Assembly (NCBI GenBank): GCA_009760855.2
Contig: WPIO01000007.1
Span: forward strand, 3,600,001 to 3,664,000
Source of the DNA: Cristatella mucedo
Lineage: Eukaryota; Bryozoa; Phylactolaemata; Cristatellidae
Reading direction: 5' to 3'
Length of the DNA: 64,000 nt
The notes beneath the pieces were generated by a model. It saw only the letters and a list, made by a program, of their open reading frames with translations, did no database searches and was not told the DNA's origin. This document shows, one piece after another, positions 34,701 through 45,689 of this stretch (position 1 is its first letter; every line of letters starts with the position of its first letter). A program made the position numbers and the translations under genes.

Positions 34701-35500
34701 CTCTGAGTGCGGCTGCATTGTTTATGCGTGCTTGCACGGATTACACGTCGCCCGCCTGTCTGGTACCTCTGCTTCTAGTATACGCCGGCTGGTAATCTGG
34801 GATGCTCTCTAAGCTTCTTAAGTTTTTAACTCGTTTAGCAAATTAGAACCACCAGCGGTGAAAGTACTCCTAAATTGCCTTGCGAGAGAGTACTAGTTTC
34901 GCCACACGGAATCCAATTTCTTTCAAGAGCAACAAAAAGGCAGAGCATGCGTGTGTCAGACGTCTCGCTTAACCGTAGTTGCAACTCAATATGCAAAAGC
35001 TAGGAGAGTTAGGATCGGCTTCGCTGGGGTTTCCGATGCTTGAGAAAGCAGCCCAGAAATATTGCAGCCAGCCACTACTGAGCAACAAGTCTACACAATC
35101 GATTAAAACGATGCTTCCATCTTAATACCGCCTAACTTCCGACGGTTGTCACTTATCCAACAATAGACGTCTGCCAGCTTTTTTTCACCGGATCCCTAAG
35201 ACTCAAACAAAGACTTTGAGAGTGCAAGGAAAGTGACGACAGCATGCATTAAGCACCTACACGATGAATTCTGCCCAAGTGGAGTCACGAAAAAAAAACA
35301 GGAGAAAACTCGTCGGCGTTTAATGAAGCCATCGCGGGTATCCGCATCTGATATCTAATAGTCAAGCTGTCACAAGAACCGGTTTTTATTGTGTCTCCTT
35401 AACTCCCATTAAAAAGCTCATCTCGCTTCCTTTATAGCGTGTCGGCGGATAAACAATGAGAGAGCAGGTGAAATCTCGCCAGGTAGAAAATGATTTTGAA
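34701..35500. other. CATIP intron, nothing recognised
   Basis: No supported gene or repeat. Confidence 0.3.
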
Positions 35501-35893
35501 TCAACCAGAGAAGGAACTCTGGCCACCCTTAATGTTGATTACATCTATTAATTTGGTGGACTTGGTGGATGATACGCTGCATGGTACAAATGCGTATTCA
35601 ATTTTTAAGTAGCTTTTTGGACAAGGAATTTGGCCAAAAACATACTTCCCTTTGCGAACAAGAAAGTTTGGAGAGCACAGCTCAAGAATAAAAATTTTAA
35701 ATGAACGCAATTCGCAAAAGTAGCACCGAGAAGCACTCTGGAAAATTTTGCCAAAATCGAAAACAAACTGAGTGGTGACAGGTAAGCAAAAACTTTTAAA
35801 AATAATTCTACAGTCTATTTCCCGTAATAAAGCGTCTCCGACAGCCTTGGTGACGTTTTCTGTACGAACAAAAAAGAAGCTGGAAGCCTTCAA
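35501..35893 (-). CDS. hypothetical 130-codon open frame in CATIP intron
   Basis: The frame is open for 130 codons in AT-rich sequence and starts MKASSFFFVRTENVTKAVGD. It has several Cys and aromatic residues (RCYFCELRSFKIFILELC) but no domain I know. It has the same orientation as CATIP and lies in the intron between exons f and g. It does not fit the reading-phase chain of that gene, so it is either chance or part of an old mobile element. Confidence 0.15.
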   Translation of the reverse strand: MKASSFFFVRTENVTKAVGDALLREIDCRIIFKSFCLPVTTQFVFDFGKIFQSASRCYFCELRSFKIFILELCSPNFLVRKGKYVFGQIPCPKSYLKIEYAFVPCSVSSTKSTKLIDVINIKGGQSSFSG

Positions 35894-35921
35894 GAGAACC
35901 TAAACTAGACAAAAGGAGTAC

Positions 35922-36083
35922 TGTCTTTGAAGAGTTAACAAATGTCTTTTAAAAGTTAACAAAGACATTGAGACTACTACAGCATGTCAGCTAGGTACAA
36001 CTGAATGCGTGCAGGTTAACAAATGTCTTTGAAGAGTTAACAAAGACAGTGATATTAATGTCTTTGAAGAGTTAACAAAGACA
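35922..36083. repeat. repeated short hairpin unit
   Basis: The unit TGTCTTTGAAGAGTTAACAA followed by AGACA forms an 8-bp stem with a 9-nt loop. It occurs at 36023-36047 and 36059-36083, in altered form at 35943-35967, and partially at 35922-35939. A longer shared phrase, GTCAGCTAGGTACAACTG, follows two of them, so a unit of about 110-140 bp has been duplicated. Confidence 0.75.
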
Positions 36084-36885
36084 GTGATACTACTACAACA
36101 GGTCAGCTAGGTACAACTGGATGCATGGAGGTACGGGGATATGGTCAGATATCTGCCTTTATGTGTCTCCAAAAAGCCACGAGGACTGATTAGTTGTCAC
36201 ACATGAAGAGCGCTGCACAGAACACCTAAAGCCGAAATGTCTTTCAGAGCGCATTCAATAGCCATCAGCGCTCATTCAATGCAACAAAGTAACAGTCAGA
36301 TATATAGAAGAAGCATGGTATCAGTAAGCTTCGTAGTCCAGGAACGATAGAGCATCAACCCCTACCACGAACAGTCTTTAAGCGGATCAAAGGGCTGCTA
36401 ATTAGAAATGGCGATGCCAAGCGATGCAAATCCAATCAATCATCAGCATGAGATGTCTGGCTTGTATCAGCTCGTACGAGCGCGAGCAGCTGAGATCTCT
36501 TTATCTGCCGCTACAATCTTGAGAAGTAGTATGGACGCCCAGAATTTCGTATGCTGGGCAGATGCAAGCAAGGCAAAAATAGCAGCTAGCAGCCAATCGA
36601 CAGACATCCAAGCACGGCAAATGTTGGCTACGACTACTGCCTGTACAAGTTATATTCTAAATAAATCTTCGACACGGTACACCGAAAAGAGGGCGGCCGG
36701 GGCGGCTGTTGAGCGGAAGTTGAGCTCACTCGGCCTTCCTTGACGAATGGTCGTGTAGGTGATTAGATTGACGAGCAAAACTTACTTTCACGCGAGTGAA
36801 CAAACTGTTGATAGCACACAACAAGCACGTGAACTGCTGAACGAGGCATAAAATCAAATTAGGACTACTGCAGTCCTTTTAGTGA
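36084..36885. other. CATIP intron, nothing recognised
   Basis: A 111-codon plus frame at 36408-36743 lacks recognisable features. Confidence 0.3.
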
Positions 36886-36964
36886 TGCTATCGGGCAACG
36901 GCAACGATGTGGAAACCACGGCTTGATATTAGCCGTAGCATATTTATGACTTTGCCCGATAGCA
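36886..36964. repeat. 13-bp perfect inverted repeat with inner stem
   Basis: TGCTATCGGGCAA at 36886-36898 pairs with TTGCCCGATAGCA at 36952-36964. Inside, ACGGCT and AGCCGT can form a second stem around TGATATT. No flanking duplication is seen. Confidence 0.7.
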
Positions 36965-38496
36965 GAGGCTGATCAATCCCTTGCATTTATAGAAATATGA
37001 AACAAAGGCACTCTAACAGCAAGAATTCATTGATTGTTAAACGACGCGTATCAAAAGTAGCATAAAAGAGGCAGCGCCGGAAACCGAAGGGAGGTGCAGA
37101 TCACAGTTTTGCAGGTGAGAGTGCTTAATATTGACAATGCGAATATCCCTTTAATTGGAAGTAAAAAAGTGTTCAAGGTTTATATAGACGTTTTGCGAGA
37201 ACGGCTGTGTTAATCGTATCGGTTTACAAGTGGCTTGAAGGACGGGGATGTGTGGATTAATGGATCTAACGGCTTTTTAACGAGAGTCGTCTGAAGCGCA
37301 TCCACTGTCAACGTGGTTTGATTGGAGAGACATGAACAGATTGACTAATAGGCGCATGCATAGACATGGGCGGATAGAAAACCCTAAACCCAAACCCAAA
37401 ATAAACAGGACAGACGTTGGACATATGGATGGAGGTGGGGAAGCAGTTAAGCAGTTAGCAATTAAAATCAATATCCGAGGTCAGCTGCAAAGGGAGACTA
37501 CGGAGAATTTCAAGAAGTTTTCAACTTCCGACGCCTCAGAGGACATGTACTCATGTGAACAAATTCATGGTCTAGCCTGTCCATTAAATCTCGAGAGCTC
37601 ATCATTATACACCTGTATTTGTAATTGTGTGTGTTTACATATACTGTTCAAGCTAATATTCTGTCTAAATGGATAGAAAAGACGTATGAGCATAACTTAT
37701 TATTTTGCAATAAAGCAAGCTTGAGAAATTTTATTCATGACCAAAATATACAGTAAAGATATTCTTTTAAGTGTTTCACAATGAGTCTCGGAGGCAAGTA
37801 GCTGCCCTCGATTGTTAGCGAACATATTACAGCAGGTTCTATATTTGCAGCAGCTATGCAATAAAGCCTAATGGTCAAGTCAAAAGCAACCCGCAACAAG
37901 CTTGAAGTAGAGAAACAGCTAGTGCAGTGAGTTATGCTCTAAAACGTGGGTCATCTTTTTAAATAAAGCATATACTTATACTTGCAAATGTAATCGCTTA
38001 AAAGGTATTATACATTTCTTCAAAACACAAAAATAGATGCTAGTAACCATCTATACTACCCCATCCTGCTCCTGTGGGTGTATTTCTAGCGAAGCTAAAA
38101 TTCTTTAAATCGTCGATATCTGAGGAGCCATCATAAAATTATATTGTAACTTTTACATTTAGAAAGCTTTGATGTTTGTTGATTTATTGCCCCAAAGTAT
38201 AAGCTTTCACTGCTTATCAATGTTTAGAGCTAAATTAGGCTCAGTTCCTAGGCTCCACCTAGCTTTACTGGCAGACACGGGAGTTCACTAAAAAAAAGTC
38301 ACGTAGCATCAGGCCACTCTCCAATGAACATTCTGTCTCAATGAATACATGTCAGGTTTACTCTATTTTAACGGTATCAAACGCATATAAATACACTACC
38401 TATGTATATAGGCAGGTATAGTTTACAGTATTTATACTACTACTAGCAAAGTCAACACCTCAAGATTAATGTAAATAACGACCAAATCTTACAAAC
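36965..38496. other. CATIP intron, nothing recognised
   Basis: AT-rich sequence with no supported gene, SINE or LINE. Confidence 0.3.
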
Positions 38497-38573
38497 CTGT
38501 GATGAGTGGCTCTGGAACTGTAGTTATCCTCATTGTCACCGGCGATCCAACTTGTACACGGCTCGTAAGACGG
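38497..38573 (-). CDS. CATIP: CATIP coding exon 'f'
   Basis: This 77-bp exon supplies one base closing a Gly codon, then 25 codons RLTSRVQVGSPVTMRI...PLIT, then one base. The acceptor is TTTTTTCTTACAATTCAG. The donor ACAG|GTTTGT is weak at position +3 but is the only choice that keeps phase. The last base joins AA of the next exon to give Glu (PLITEEEPPKP). Confidence 0.85.
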
Positions 38574-38746
38574 CTGAATTGTAAGAAAAAATGCTGGACC
38601 AATGCAAGACTGCTTCATGCACAATTTCCAGGATTTGCAATTGTATAGTGTCAATGGCCTAGCGAGGTAGATCGCATTTTGTTGAGGCTATATCAGGTTG
38701 ACACAAAACTTATCATTCGTTTACCAGAGCTCTCATAATAACGTAC

Positions 38747-38871
38747 CCGAACTGATCAAAGTAAGATTGCCAAGTCGTGGGCAGGTCGTTGGGAGAGTGG
38801 ATCACCCTCTCAATGCCGGATACAAGAATGAATATATCATCAATTCCTTGACTTCGTTCCGCAAGTGGCTT
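38747..38871 (-). CDS. CATIP: CATIP coding exon 'e'
   Basis: This 125-bp exon gives 41 codons plus two bases: KPLAERSQGIDDIFILVSG, then IERVIHSPNDLPTTWQSYF, then DQF. A good polypyrimidine acceptor (TTTGCTTTCTGTAG) precedes it and the donor is GG|GTACGT. The GIERVIHS...TTWQSYF pattern matches my recollection of CATIP. It joins in phase 2 to the exon 173 bp downstream, completing a Gly codon. Confidence 0.85.
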
Positions 38872-39436
38872 CTACAGAAAGCAAACACGCACGGTCAAAT
38901 GAAATAATCGCGGGAAATCATCCCTGAAAGTATATCGCCGAACGGCAGGAAAGGCAAGTGATTGTTTGTGGAAAACCATAAACGTGATATTGCTCAATAC
39001 CAGGTCAATCTGCTTCACACTAGAAGGCCATTGTCTCGCATGCAGCGCCGTGCACCATTTGAGGTTCTCAAATTTTCCAGTTTAATTCTATGGAGGAGCA
39101 GTTTAATGTACACAGGTACAGGTATGTATATATCCTTCGGATGCTGCTAAGTGCTTACAGTTATCCGGAACCAGCTTCCGAGAAAAATGTCCTATTATCG
39201 CATCATTCTTTTTTCAAGCGATCAATGTTTCCCGACCAGTGTCTTCTAGTACAGAATAACCAATTACATTCTTTCTTGATTCATTTAAAATGCATGTCTG
39301 GAAGATAGCAAGGTACCAGTTACAAGGCTACTATGAAAAGTTACATTAAAAACGTCACAGCAACGGTTTTTCAGAATAAATGCACATCAGCGAGCAATAG
39401 CTGTGATATTTACGTATTGCGACACAATATCAATCC

Positions 39437-39700
39437 AATGATAATAATAATAATAATAATAATAACAATAGTAATAATACACTCGATAAAGCGCCCTCAG
39501 AGAACTCAATCTCTTTCTAGGCGCTTTACATTTGCTGCAAAGGAAACATGATCGAGTGGTGAGTGGTATCATGCTTGATAAATAACATGCATAACATGGT
39601 TGGGGTGACATGCACAGGATCAGCATGTAAGTGTAGTTAGTGGCAGCATGCAACAGTCAGCACGCATAAGCACATAAAGGACGAATCGCAGAGACGCAGT
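39437..39700 (-). mobile_element. LINE-A 3' UTR and tail, minus copy
   Basis: (AAT)n at 39439-39478 is followed by the complement of the LINE-A terminus (GATAAAGCGCCCTCAGAGAA) and about 200 bp of 3' UTR. At 39698-39728 a short piece of the same UTR, GCAGTATTTAGTGGGTCCCT then GTGATTCGT, follows in the opposite orientation. Confidence 0.85.
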
Positions 39701-39724
39701 ATTTAGTGGGTCCCTGTGATTCGT

Positions 39725-39910
39725 GCTCTCCTGTGCTCTCCTGACTCTGCTATGCTTCCTACTTTCTCTTTGTTGTGTGAGACGAAGTCTGTTGGCTACA
39801 GAATATGTGCCGAAAGTCGCTTAGGCTGAGAGTGCTCTATACAAAACTCTCCTGCATAGCACCCACATAGTCTTTGTGGCTTTGTGGAGATACTGACGGA
39901 GATGCAAGGG
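39725..39910 (+). repeat. U1 dispersed repeat, copy d
   Basis: It contains CTACTTTCTCTTTGTTGTGT, AGACGAAGTCTGTTGGCTAC, CCGAAAGTCGCTTAGGCTGA and TTTGTGGCTTTGTGGAGATA, in the same order as the other copies. Confidence 0.7.
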
Positions 39911-41600
39911 ATGTCACGATGCCAGTCGGTAGCAAGTGCTAAGCTTTGGGAGTATCAGTATTGAAGTCACGATCTCTAATAAAATTACATTGTTTTCCCT
40001 GACTACAGCACAGCTAAAAGACGAATCGGAGGAGCGGGTAGTACTGTGGAAACCCTGAGAAGTCAGTGTCTCCGAATGCTAAGTCAGAGTAAAGGAATGT
40101 TTTGGTCTAAAAGTAACAGATCCTCGATGACGATCTGCTCTTTGAAGGGGAGTCAATGCAGGTCTGTTCAAGTGCTTTAATTGCAGTTGCCACGCTCACG
40201 CTAGACAAGCTTAGCCACTAAGTTTTGCGCCAACTGTGTCATAACACATAGGAAGAAGATATGCAGGTGGGTAATTAGTTGCGAATGTCACAAATGCATT
40301 GACTCACTGGCTGTGGTATCTTTATATAAGCAAGCCCAAATGTTTGCAATGGTGTGAAGCTGAAACTAGGCGGTCTTAGCTGCAGAACTAACGTGGCCAT
40401 CTAGTAAAAGGTCATTTTGGAATGGGATATCCAGATTCCATGCAGAGGGTAAAGGAGATTACCAGCTGAGACCATTAAGTTTATGCAATCCATTTTTTGA
40501 GTGACACTGGATGTGTTCTAAACTATTAAGTTGGTTTATTTCATTCAACTTGAGAAAGATTGTTGCCATATGTTTTAATTTCAAAAAGACAAGCTGCAAG
40601 GGAGCTGAAGAGCTTGAGACGCTGAAAGGCAGAGACAAGTCATAGCACAAGTACAGCTGTTAAGTATCATCTACAACGAAATAAAAGCCTAGATTTCGCT
40701 TGGCGATTACATCGCCACAAGGGAGGGTATAGATGGTGAACAGAATTGGATCAAAAATGAATCCCTTGGGTGTTCCCTACTTTAGAAGTTTACTGCTTGA
40801 CCAGCTACCGTTCAAACCTGCATTCTAAAGTCTCCCACTGCCACAGGACCTGAACCGTTTCAGTGCAGTGTCAATTACGTCTAGGCAAGATGATAAGGCG
40901 CGCAAGAAGGACACGATCAATGGTATTTAAAGCTGCAGAGAACTACTAGTTGCAGAAGCTCTTTAGTGATTCAGGATTCCAGGGAAGGACACTATACACG
41001 CGCATAGTGCCAACTAGCTATTTGCTCGAAAACGCGAATAGAACTTGCAAAGTCTGAAACTTGGATGTAAGAGTTTGTCCGATCCTTGTAGCTCCTTTGA
41101 TAGAAGCAGCAGAATGGCGTTTGAGTGAAAATTTCCTAAGTTCTCCTTGTCTGGTATCGACTCCTTAATGAGCGTCCTGACAAAGCTCTCTTTGAAGGAC
41201 GCAGTAAAACAAAAGTCTTAGGCTAAGGAAATATGTATTATGTTAATTATGCAGGGCAGCGGTCAATCTAGCCATTTCGGACTGAAGGTGAGCTTGAGTT
41301 CCAGAGGGTTAGCAGTCTTCCTAGACAGATAGGTGAACTTTGAAATGAGTTCAGCAGGGGCAAGTTTGTAGGTGAACAATGAGGTAGAGCAAGGACCGGA
41401 TGCCGTAGGGTCCAGCAGGAATGAGCTAATCCTTGATGATTGGCTCCGATCTTGTATATTTTAGTAGTAGCAAGCTGTAAAAGATCAGCTAGATAGCCGC
41501 ACGGACCGTTTGGTATTGGGCTGACCTGGGAGTAGCTAAAAAGACGGCCAACAGTCGACATCAGCAATTTTTAATCGTTTATAGGAGATTCAACTACGTT
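39911..41600 (-). mobile_element. LINE-B decayed copy in CATIP intron
   Basis: On the minus strand the linker MLMSTVGRLFSYSQVSPIPN and CGYLADLLQ matches the LINE-A MLMSTINHLLNRSRISSLPD. The RT motif appears as GTPKGFIFDPILFTIYTLP and the catalytic box as GFYFVVDDT (YADD altered). The C-terminal part follows down to about 39911. Many stops are present. Confidence 0.78.
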
Positions 41601-42107
41601 CTTACTGAACCTACATTTGGCTATAATCACTAACATGTGATATGCTTCATTTTCAACTTACAGTATGCAAAGTGTTTAAGATTAGATTAAGACTATTAAT
41701 ATTAAGATTAAGATTTGTTTAAGATTAGATTATTAGATTGGTTTTCTTATGGCGCTATAAAACTGCTATATTATTATGATAATAGTGGCTCCTTGCCTCA
41801 GATGTCTGAGGTAGGTAGCTCTCTGGTACTGTGACCAACTAATACGGCATCGTTAGTATATTGAGACAGCCAACTTTCTGGTAAATACATGTGTGCCCAT
41901 ACCAGGAAGTCCAACACGGTAGCCAACGTATATTTTATATTTAAATTAAATAAACACATCTTGAGATATTTTGTTATAGATTTTAGGATTTAGGTTCAAG
42001 ATTTGGGGTATAGGATTAAGAGTTTGGGCGTAGGTTTTTTTATTTAATGTTTACAGATGCTGGCACCAAATTGAACTTCCAGCTATGGATAAAGTCCCCG
42101 TAGCTGC
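41601..42107. other. CATIP intron; LINE/SINE-like tail near 41665-41778 (plus)
   Basis: TATGCAAAGTGTTTAAGATT and, later, TTCTTATGGCGCTATAAAAC resemble a diverged LINE/SINE tail, with an internal AGATTA-rich expansion. The rest holds nothing recognised. Confidence 0.35.
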
Positions 42108-42262
42108 CCTCGTTTGGCCTAGGGGTTAAGGTGCTCGCCTTGATGACCGAGGTCAAGGTAAATGCATTTGATTACCTAGGTCATGGGCTCGAGCCCTGCG
42201 GCATATTGAAGCACCTGGATAGAGATTAGGTTCTTTTAGGCGCTATACAAATGATTTTTAAT
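42108..42262 (+). mobile_element. SINE-A copy 5 (tRNA-derived)
   Basis: The head GTTTGGCCTAGGGGTTAAGG is a good A box and GGGCTCGAGCCCTGC a good B box. The tail AGAGATTAGGTTCTTTTAGG then CGCTATACAAATGA follows. It lies in the intron below exon d. Confidence 0.88.
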
Positions 42263-42702
42263 TATTTATTTATAGCAGAAAGTTGGCATTCTTTGTGCAA
42301 AATGGCACCGTAAGAACTGCTGGGATATCACTGTGGATAATTTTTTGTATCTCTCCGCCACTCATACATTGTATGTTCATATCGCATTTACGTATAAGGC
42401 ACAGAGGCTGACTTTCTTACCTGTGTGTGCAGGTGTAACTTTGATCCATCTTTGGATCTTTATGAGGGAAGAGAAAATCAAAAATCATTAGTTTATTGAA
42501 AGAACTCTCACTATGCTTTGAACTTGCAGACGTGCGTGGAAGTAACTATTTTATTGTTTGTATGTGCATTCATCAGACCAGAAGCTATGACAGTGCTGCC
42601 GGCCTCTTGGATAAATCCTCGAAAAGCAGCCCACACAAATACCTTCCTTCTTTTACGCAGAGAGCTGAAAACAGAAAAATCCCCAAGTCTACTCGTACTT
42701 AC

Positions 42703-42806
42703 GTATGTGGTAGCACATAGGTTAGCATCGGCATCAAACGAAATCAGCTGACAGTCATCCGGCACACCTTTCTTTACAAGCAGCCTCAGCAGGAGGAGGT
42801 TGGATC
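42703..42806 (-). CDS. CATIP: CATIP coding exon 'd'
   Basis: This 104-bp exon supplies two bases of a Gly codon followed by 34 codons, SNLLLLRLLVKKGVPDDCQL through LCATTY. The donor is TAC|GTAAGT. The acceptor is GGTTAATGCTAG; an open frame continues upstream of it, but only this boundary matches the phase of the preceding exon. The leucine-rich core SNLLLLRLL is typical of the family. Confidence 0.85.
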
Positions 42807-43339
42807 CTAGCATTAACCAGAAAACTTCATCATCAGCGAGCGAGAATTGCATCACAAGCAGAAATTATGGCAGTTTCTCACTTGGCGCCAAATTTTTGGA
42901 CAAAAGAAGTCGAGAGGAAATTGCATATTGCCATTGTATATTTTTCTTCAACGTAGCACACACAAAATGAAAAACCACAAACCAAGGACTTCGTGTATGG
43001 TCAGGCATGATGGCTCATTCTTCATGAAAGCAGTGTAGCGAGGCGCTCCTTATACCCGGCATTTTGCATACAATGGAGTAATTTAAAAATTACCTGCAGC
43101 GTTAAAATTAAGTGCGCTCTTGCGATCACGATTACTGTGCTGCATCTCTTTCACCGACACCGACTGCCCACGGAAACGTAGATGGGGCACCTGGTAAGGG
43201 GGTCGGGATTTTCATGTACGGGCAACATCCGAAAATGAAGAAAGGTAATAGCAAACAGTCCTACCGTTTATTCGACACGCATTCGGTGGCTGCTAAACGA
43301 CTTGAAGTAGGACATAATTTCATCGTTGCTGACGATTCC
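42807..43339. other. CATIP intron, nothing recognised
   Basis: Several minor open frames, none convincing. Confidence 0.3.
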
Positions 43340-44800
43340 AGCTAGATCTTTCTCGATATACATAAAATCGCATCGTTGAGGTAATCGGCCCTCAGGGTCG
43401 TGCTCAAGCGAGTCTTTATAAACTGTAAAGCTTGGCAGACGGACTCGGCTGGAGCAGTCGACACTGACGGTGTCAGAATCAGGTGCACCAGTCAGAAGCC
43501 GGCCTTGCTTCGTCCGGACTGCACCAGCACAATGGAGAGTTGGGCAATGTGTTGAAACTTATCAATGTCTTAGCCATCTTCATTTCAATGAACATTTTAG
43601 GCAGCTGCTTCTTCAATAGGATTAGCTCCACTTCGGGAAAGTCCATGGAGTATAACCTTCCGGCGAGTTCTGAGAGTTGATAAAGGTAAGGGCAGCTATT
43701 TTATTCAGCGGCGATATGCACCAGTGGCCGCACCCAGACGGAGCATCTCCATTGACTCGTCGCCGGATCGGAAACTGAATTCCATGTGGACTGAGTGAGG
43801 GCTTGCATTAAAAAAAGTAACAAGAAGCTCTCCGTGCCTTCGACAGAACGGCGTGAGTGGGTGACGACTTCCAGCTGTGCTTTTGACTGCCACTGAGGGT
43901 TCTATCGATGAAAGCGGCACCAAAGTCGGTGTGCTTAAAGGATGGTCACGGAGAACTGTGCCATTGCACCCTAGGAACCTATCTATCATTTAGGGACGCC
44001 TCACCTCGATTGCTGAGCCGTGATGGCACACTAGGCAAGGTGGTTGCTTTTCACGACCTCGATCCCGAAGTCGTGGCTTCGAATCCTGCGGTTGGCGATC
44101 CTTTATTACCACTGCAAGCGGTGGTAATAGCGTACAGTTTCTTATGTTGCTACACAAAAGAGGCTGTTAAATCACCTAATATCTACTTATTGCCGCAGAT
44201 GAATTTAAATATACTAGCCCCATGTACACGTGGTCCTGTGTGCCTACTTGCTGAAGTCATTTCTCAAAATGCCTCTTCCAACGAATGCAAGCAGACCTGT
44301 GGAGTACATGGTAGCCGTACGGTACTCGGCCCACTGGTCCTCGATAGTGCCATGTATCCTGCACCCGACGCACGCGGAGATGAAGCACAACGGCCCACCT
44401 GCAGGTACGAATGACGGGTGTCGCCTACAATTTTAAGGCTGCGTGTCGACATTGGAGATCTTGATCCAGTATCTCGGTCAATGTCGCAACGAACTCCTGA
44501 AGGCGATTGCCCTGGAGGAAGTCTAATCCTTAATTGTACAGCTAGCATTTCATCAGCTCGTTGTTGGTGATGTTGTCGTACCATAATGACAGGAGTAACA
44601 TCATCATCTTTCGAGCAGAATTATGTCAGCCCAATCTGAACGTTAGTTCTTTGCAACGATCGTTTTGAGATCGATGATGGCACGGCCGCTCCCGGCGGTG
44701 ATACTGTTAATCTAGGCGACGATAGCGCAGCAGTAACCTCGGCACATTTGTCGTCACTCCACTTCAACTCCGTGGGAGAATCACGGTAGACAAATCTTAT
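43340..44800 (-). pseudogene. degenerate coding-like sequence in CATIP intron, unidentified
   Basis: The minus strand has long protein-like runs in shifting frames: SPTELKWSDDKCAEVTAALS near 44770, FLQGNRLQEFVATLTEILDQ near 44500, HMEFSFRSGDESMEMLRLG near 43770, QLSELAGRLYSMDFPEVELI near 43680, and DTVSVDCSSRVRLPSFTVYK then EHDPEGRLPQRCDFMYIEKD near 43400. Frameshifts and stops separate them, and a SINE-B copy (44014-44190) interrupts them. I recognise no family. A dead mobile element or a retrocopy is more likely than CATIP exons, since the phases and content do not fit. Confidence 0.35.
44014..44190 (+). mobile_element. SINE-B copy 1 (tRNA-derived)
   Basis: The head GAGCCGTGATGGCACACTAG and B box GTGGCTTCGAATCCTGC are followed by a conserved body (ACTGCAAGCGGTGGTAATAG) and the end GAGGCTGTTAAATCACCTAA. 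Slightly diverged. Confidence 0.85.
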
Positions 44801-45353
44801 TATTTAGCTGCTGTCTTGTTTCAGTCCAGCAGTAAGTTTATTTTATTATGTTAACAATCGGTCTGTGGTGCCACTTGCCCCCAACCATTACCTCATCAGC
44901 AATTAGGTTCCCAAGGGGGTAAGGCAGTTAGCGATTCCGGGAATCTGTAGCTGCATTTATTCGAGCGTAGCGAGGCTTATAAAAACTAAGTGGTCCTATA
45001 AAATACCCAAGCCCGTGCCCCTACCAGACTTCCCCTGTTCCCCAGTTCCTGCCCTGTCCTGATATAGGAGCGCCGGGGTCGCAGCCTCCCGCCCGCTTTA
45101 GGGAGAGAGGGGAGATTGCCTCATTGCTCACTACCTGGCTCGGCCACTGCTCGGCACTACGCCGGAAAGTCAAATGAGCCTGCCTTGACACCTTCTGCGC
45201 TCCTCCCAGACCCAATGAAATGCGGTTACCCTGAAAGTGATTGTTAGCATGGCTATGATTAGTTAAGCGAAGCAAATGCACCTAGAGCTGGATTACAGCA
45301 AGAATGGAATCTTAACAGCAGAACTCTCTGAAGAATCTGAAAGAGGCGATATC
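44801..45353. other. CATIP intron; GC-rich stretch at 45000-45280
   Basis: A minus frame of 86 codons lies in the GC-rich part; it has no recognisable feature. Confidence 0.3.
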
Positions 45354-45530
45354 GGTGAGCCGTGATGGCACACTAGGTAAGGCGGTTGCTTTCACGACCT
45401 CGGTCCCGAGGTCGTGGGTTCGATTCCTGCAGTGGGCGATTCTATATCGCCACTGCAAGCGGTGGTGACAGCCGTAAAGGCTCTTCTGTCGCTATACAAA
45501 AAGACGCTGTTTAATCAGCTAGGAATTATA
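45354..45530 (+). mobile_element. SINE-B copy 2 (tRNA-derived)
   Basis: The copy is complete: GGTGAGCCGTGATGGCACAC, then GTCGTGGGTTCGATTCCTGC (B box), the CACTGCAAGCGGTGGTGACA body, and CTGTTTAATCAGCTAGGAAT at the end followed by ATAAT-rich DNA. Confidence 0.92.
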
Positions 45531-45689
45531 ATTATAATAAAATTATATGAGGAACAAGCCTAGATCAATCTACATACAACCTTTGGTTGACAGGGCTGCA
45601 TGCCTCAGGGATATATCCCCGTAAAGCAAAAGCTGTGTGTGTCCTTTAAGCCATCGGAATCTGCTGCAGCGAGTGATAAACTGGATGTT

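Noticed and set aside
35922-36083. CRISPR-like repeated palindromes
   Set aside because: The spacing is irregular, there are no unique spacers and no cas genes, and the sequence is an animal intron.
37370-37410. AACCCTAAACCCAAACCCAA as telomere-like repeat
   Set aside because: Too few and irregular units for an interstitial telomere array.
42290-42480. Possible CATIP micro-exon (good-looking acceptor and GTAAGA donor around 42410-42470)
   Set aside because: The length (37 bp) breaks the phase needed between exon d and the following exons, and the confirmed exon at 38747-38871 joins exon d directly in frame.
43050-43130. Possible CATIP exon ending at a GTAATT donor
   Set aside because: The phase would fit, but the content does not resemble the family, and the exon at 46942-47002 fills the position with FISEG.
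45354-45440. Possible functional tRNA gene
   Set aside because: The A/B boxes are present, but the same head recurs in five copies with a constant non-tRNA body and tail, so it is a SINE.
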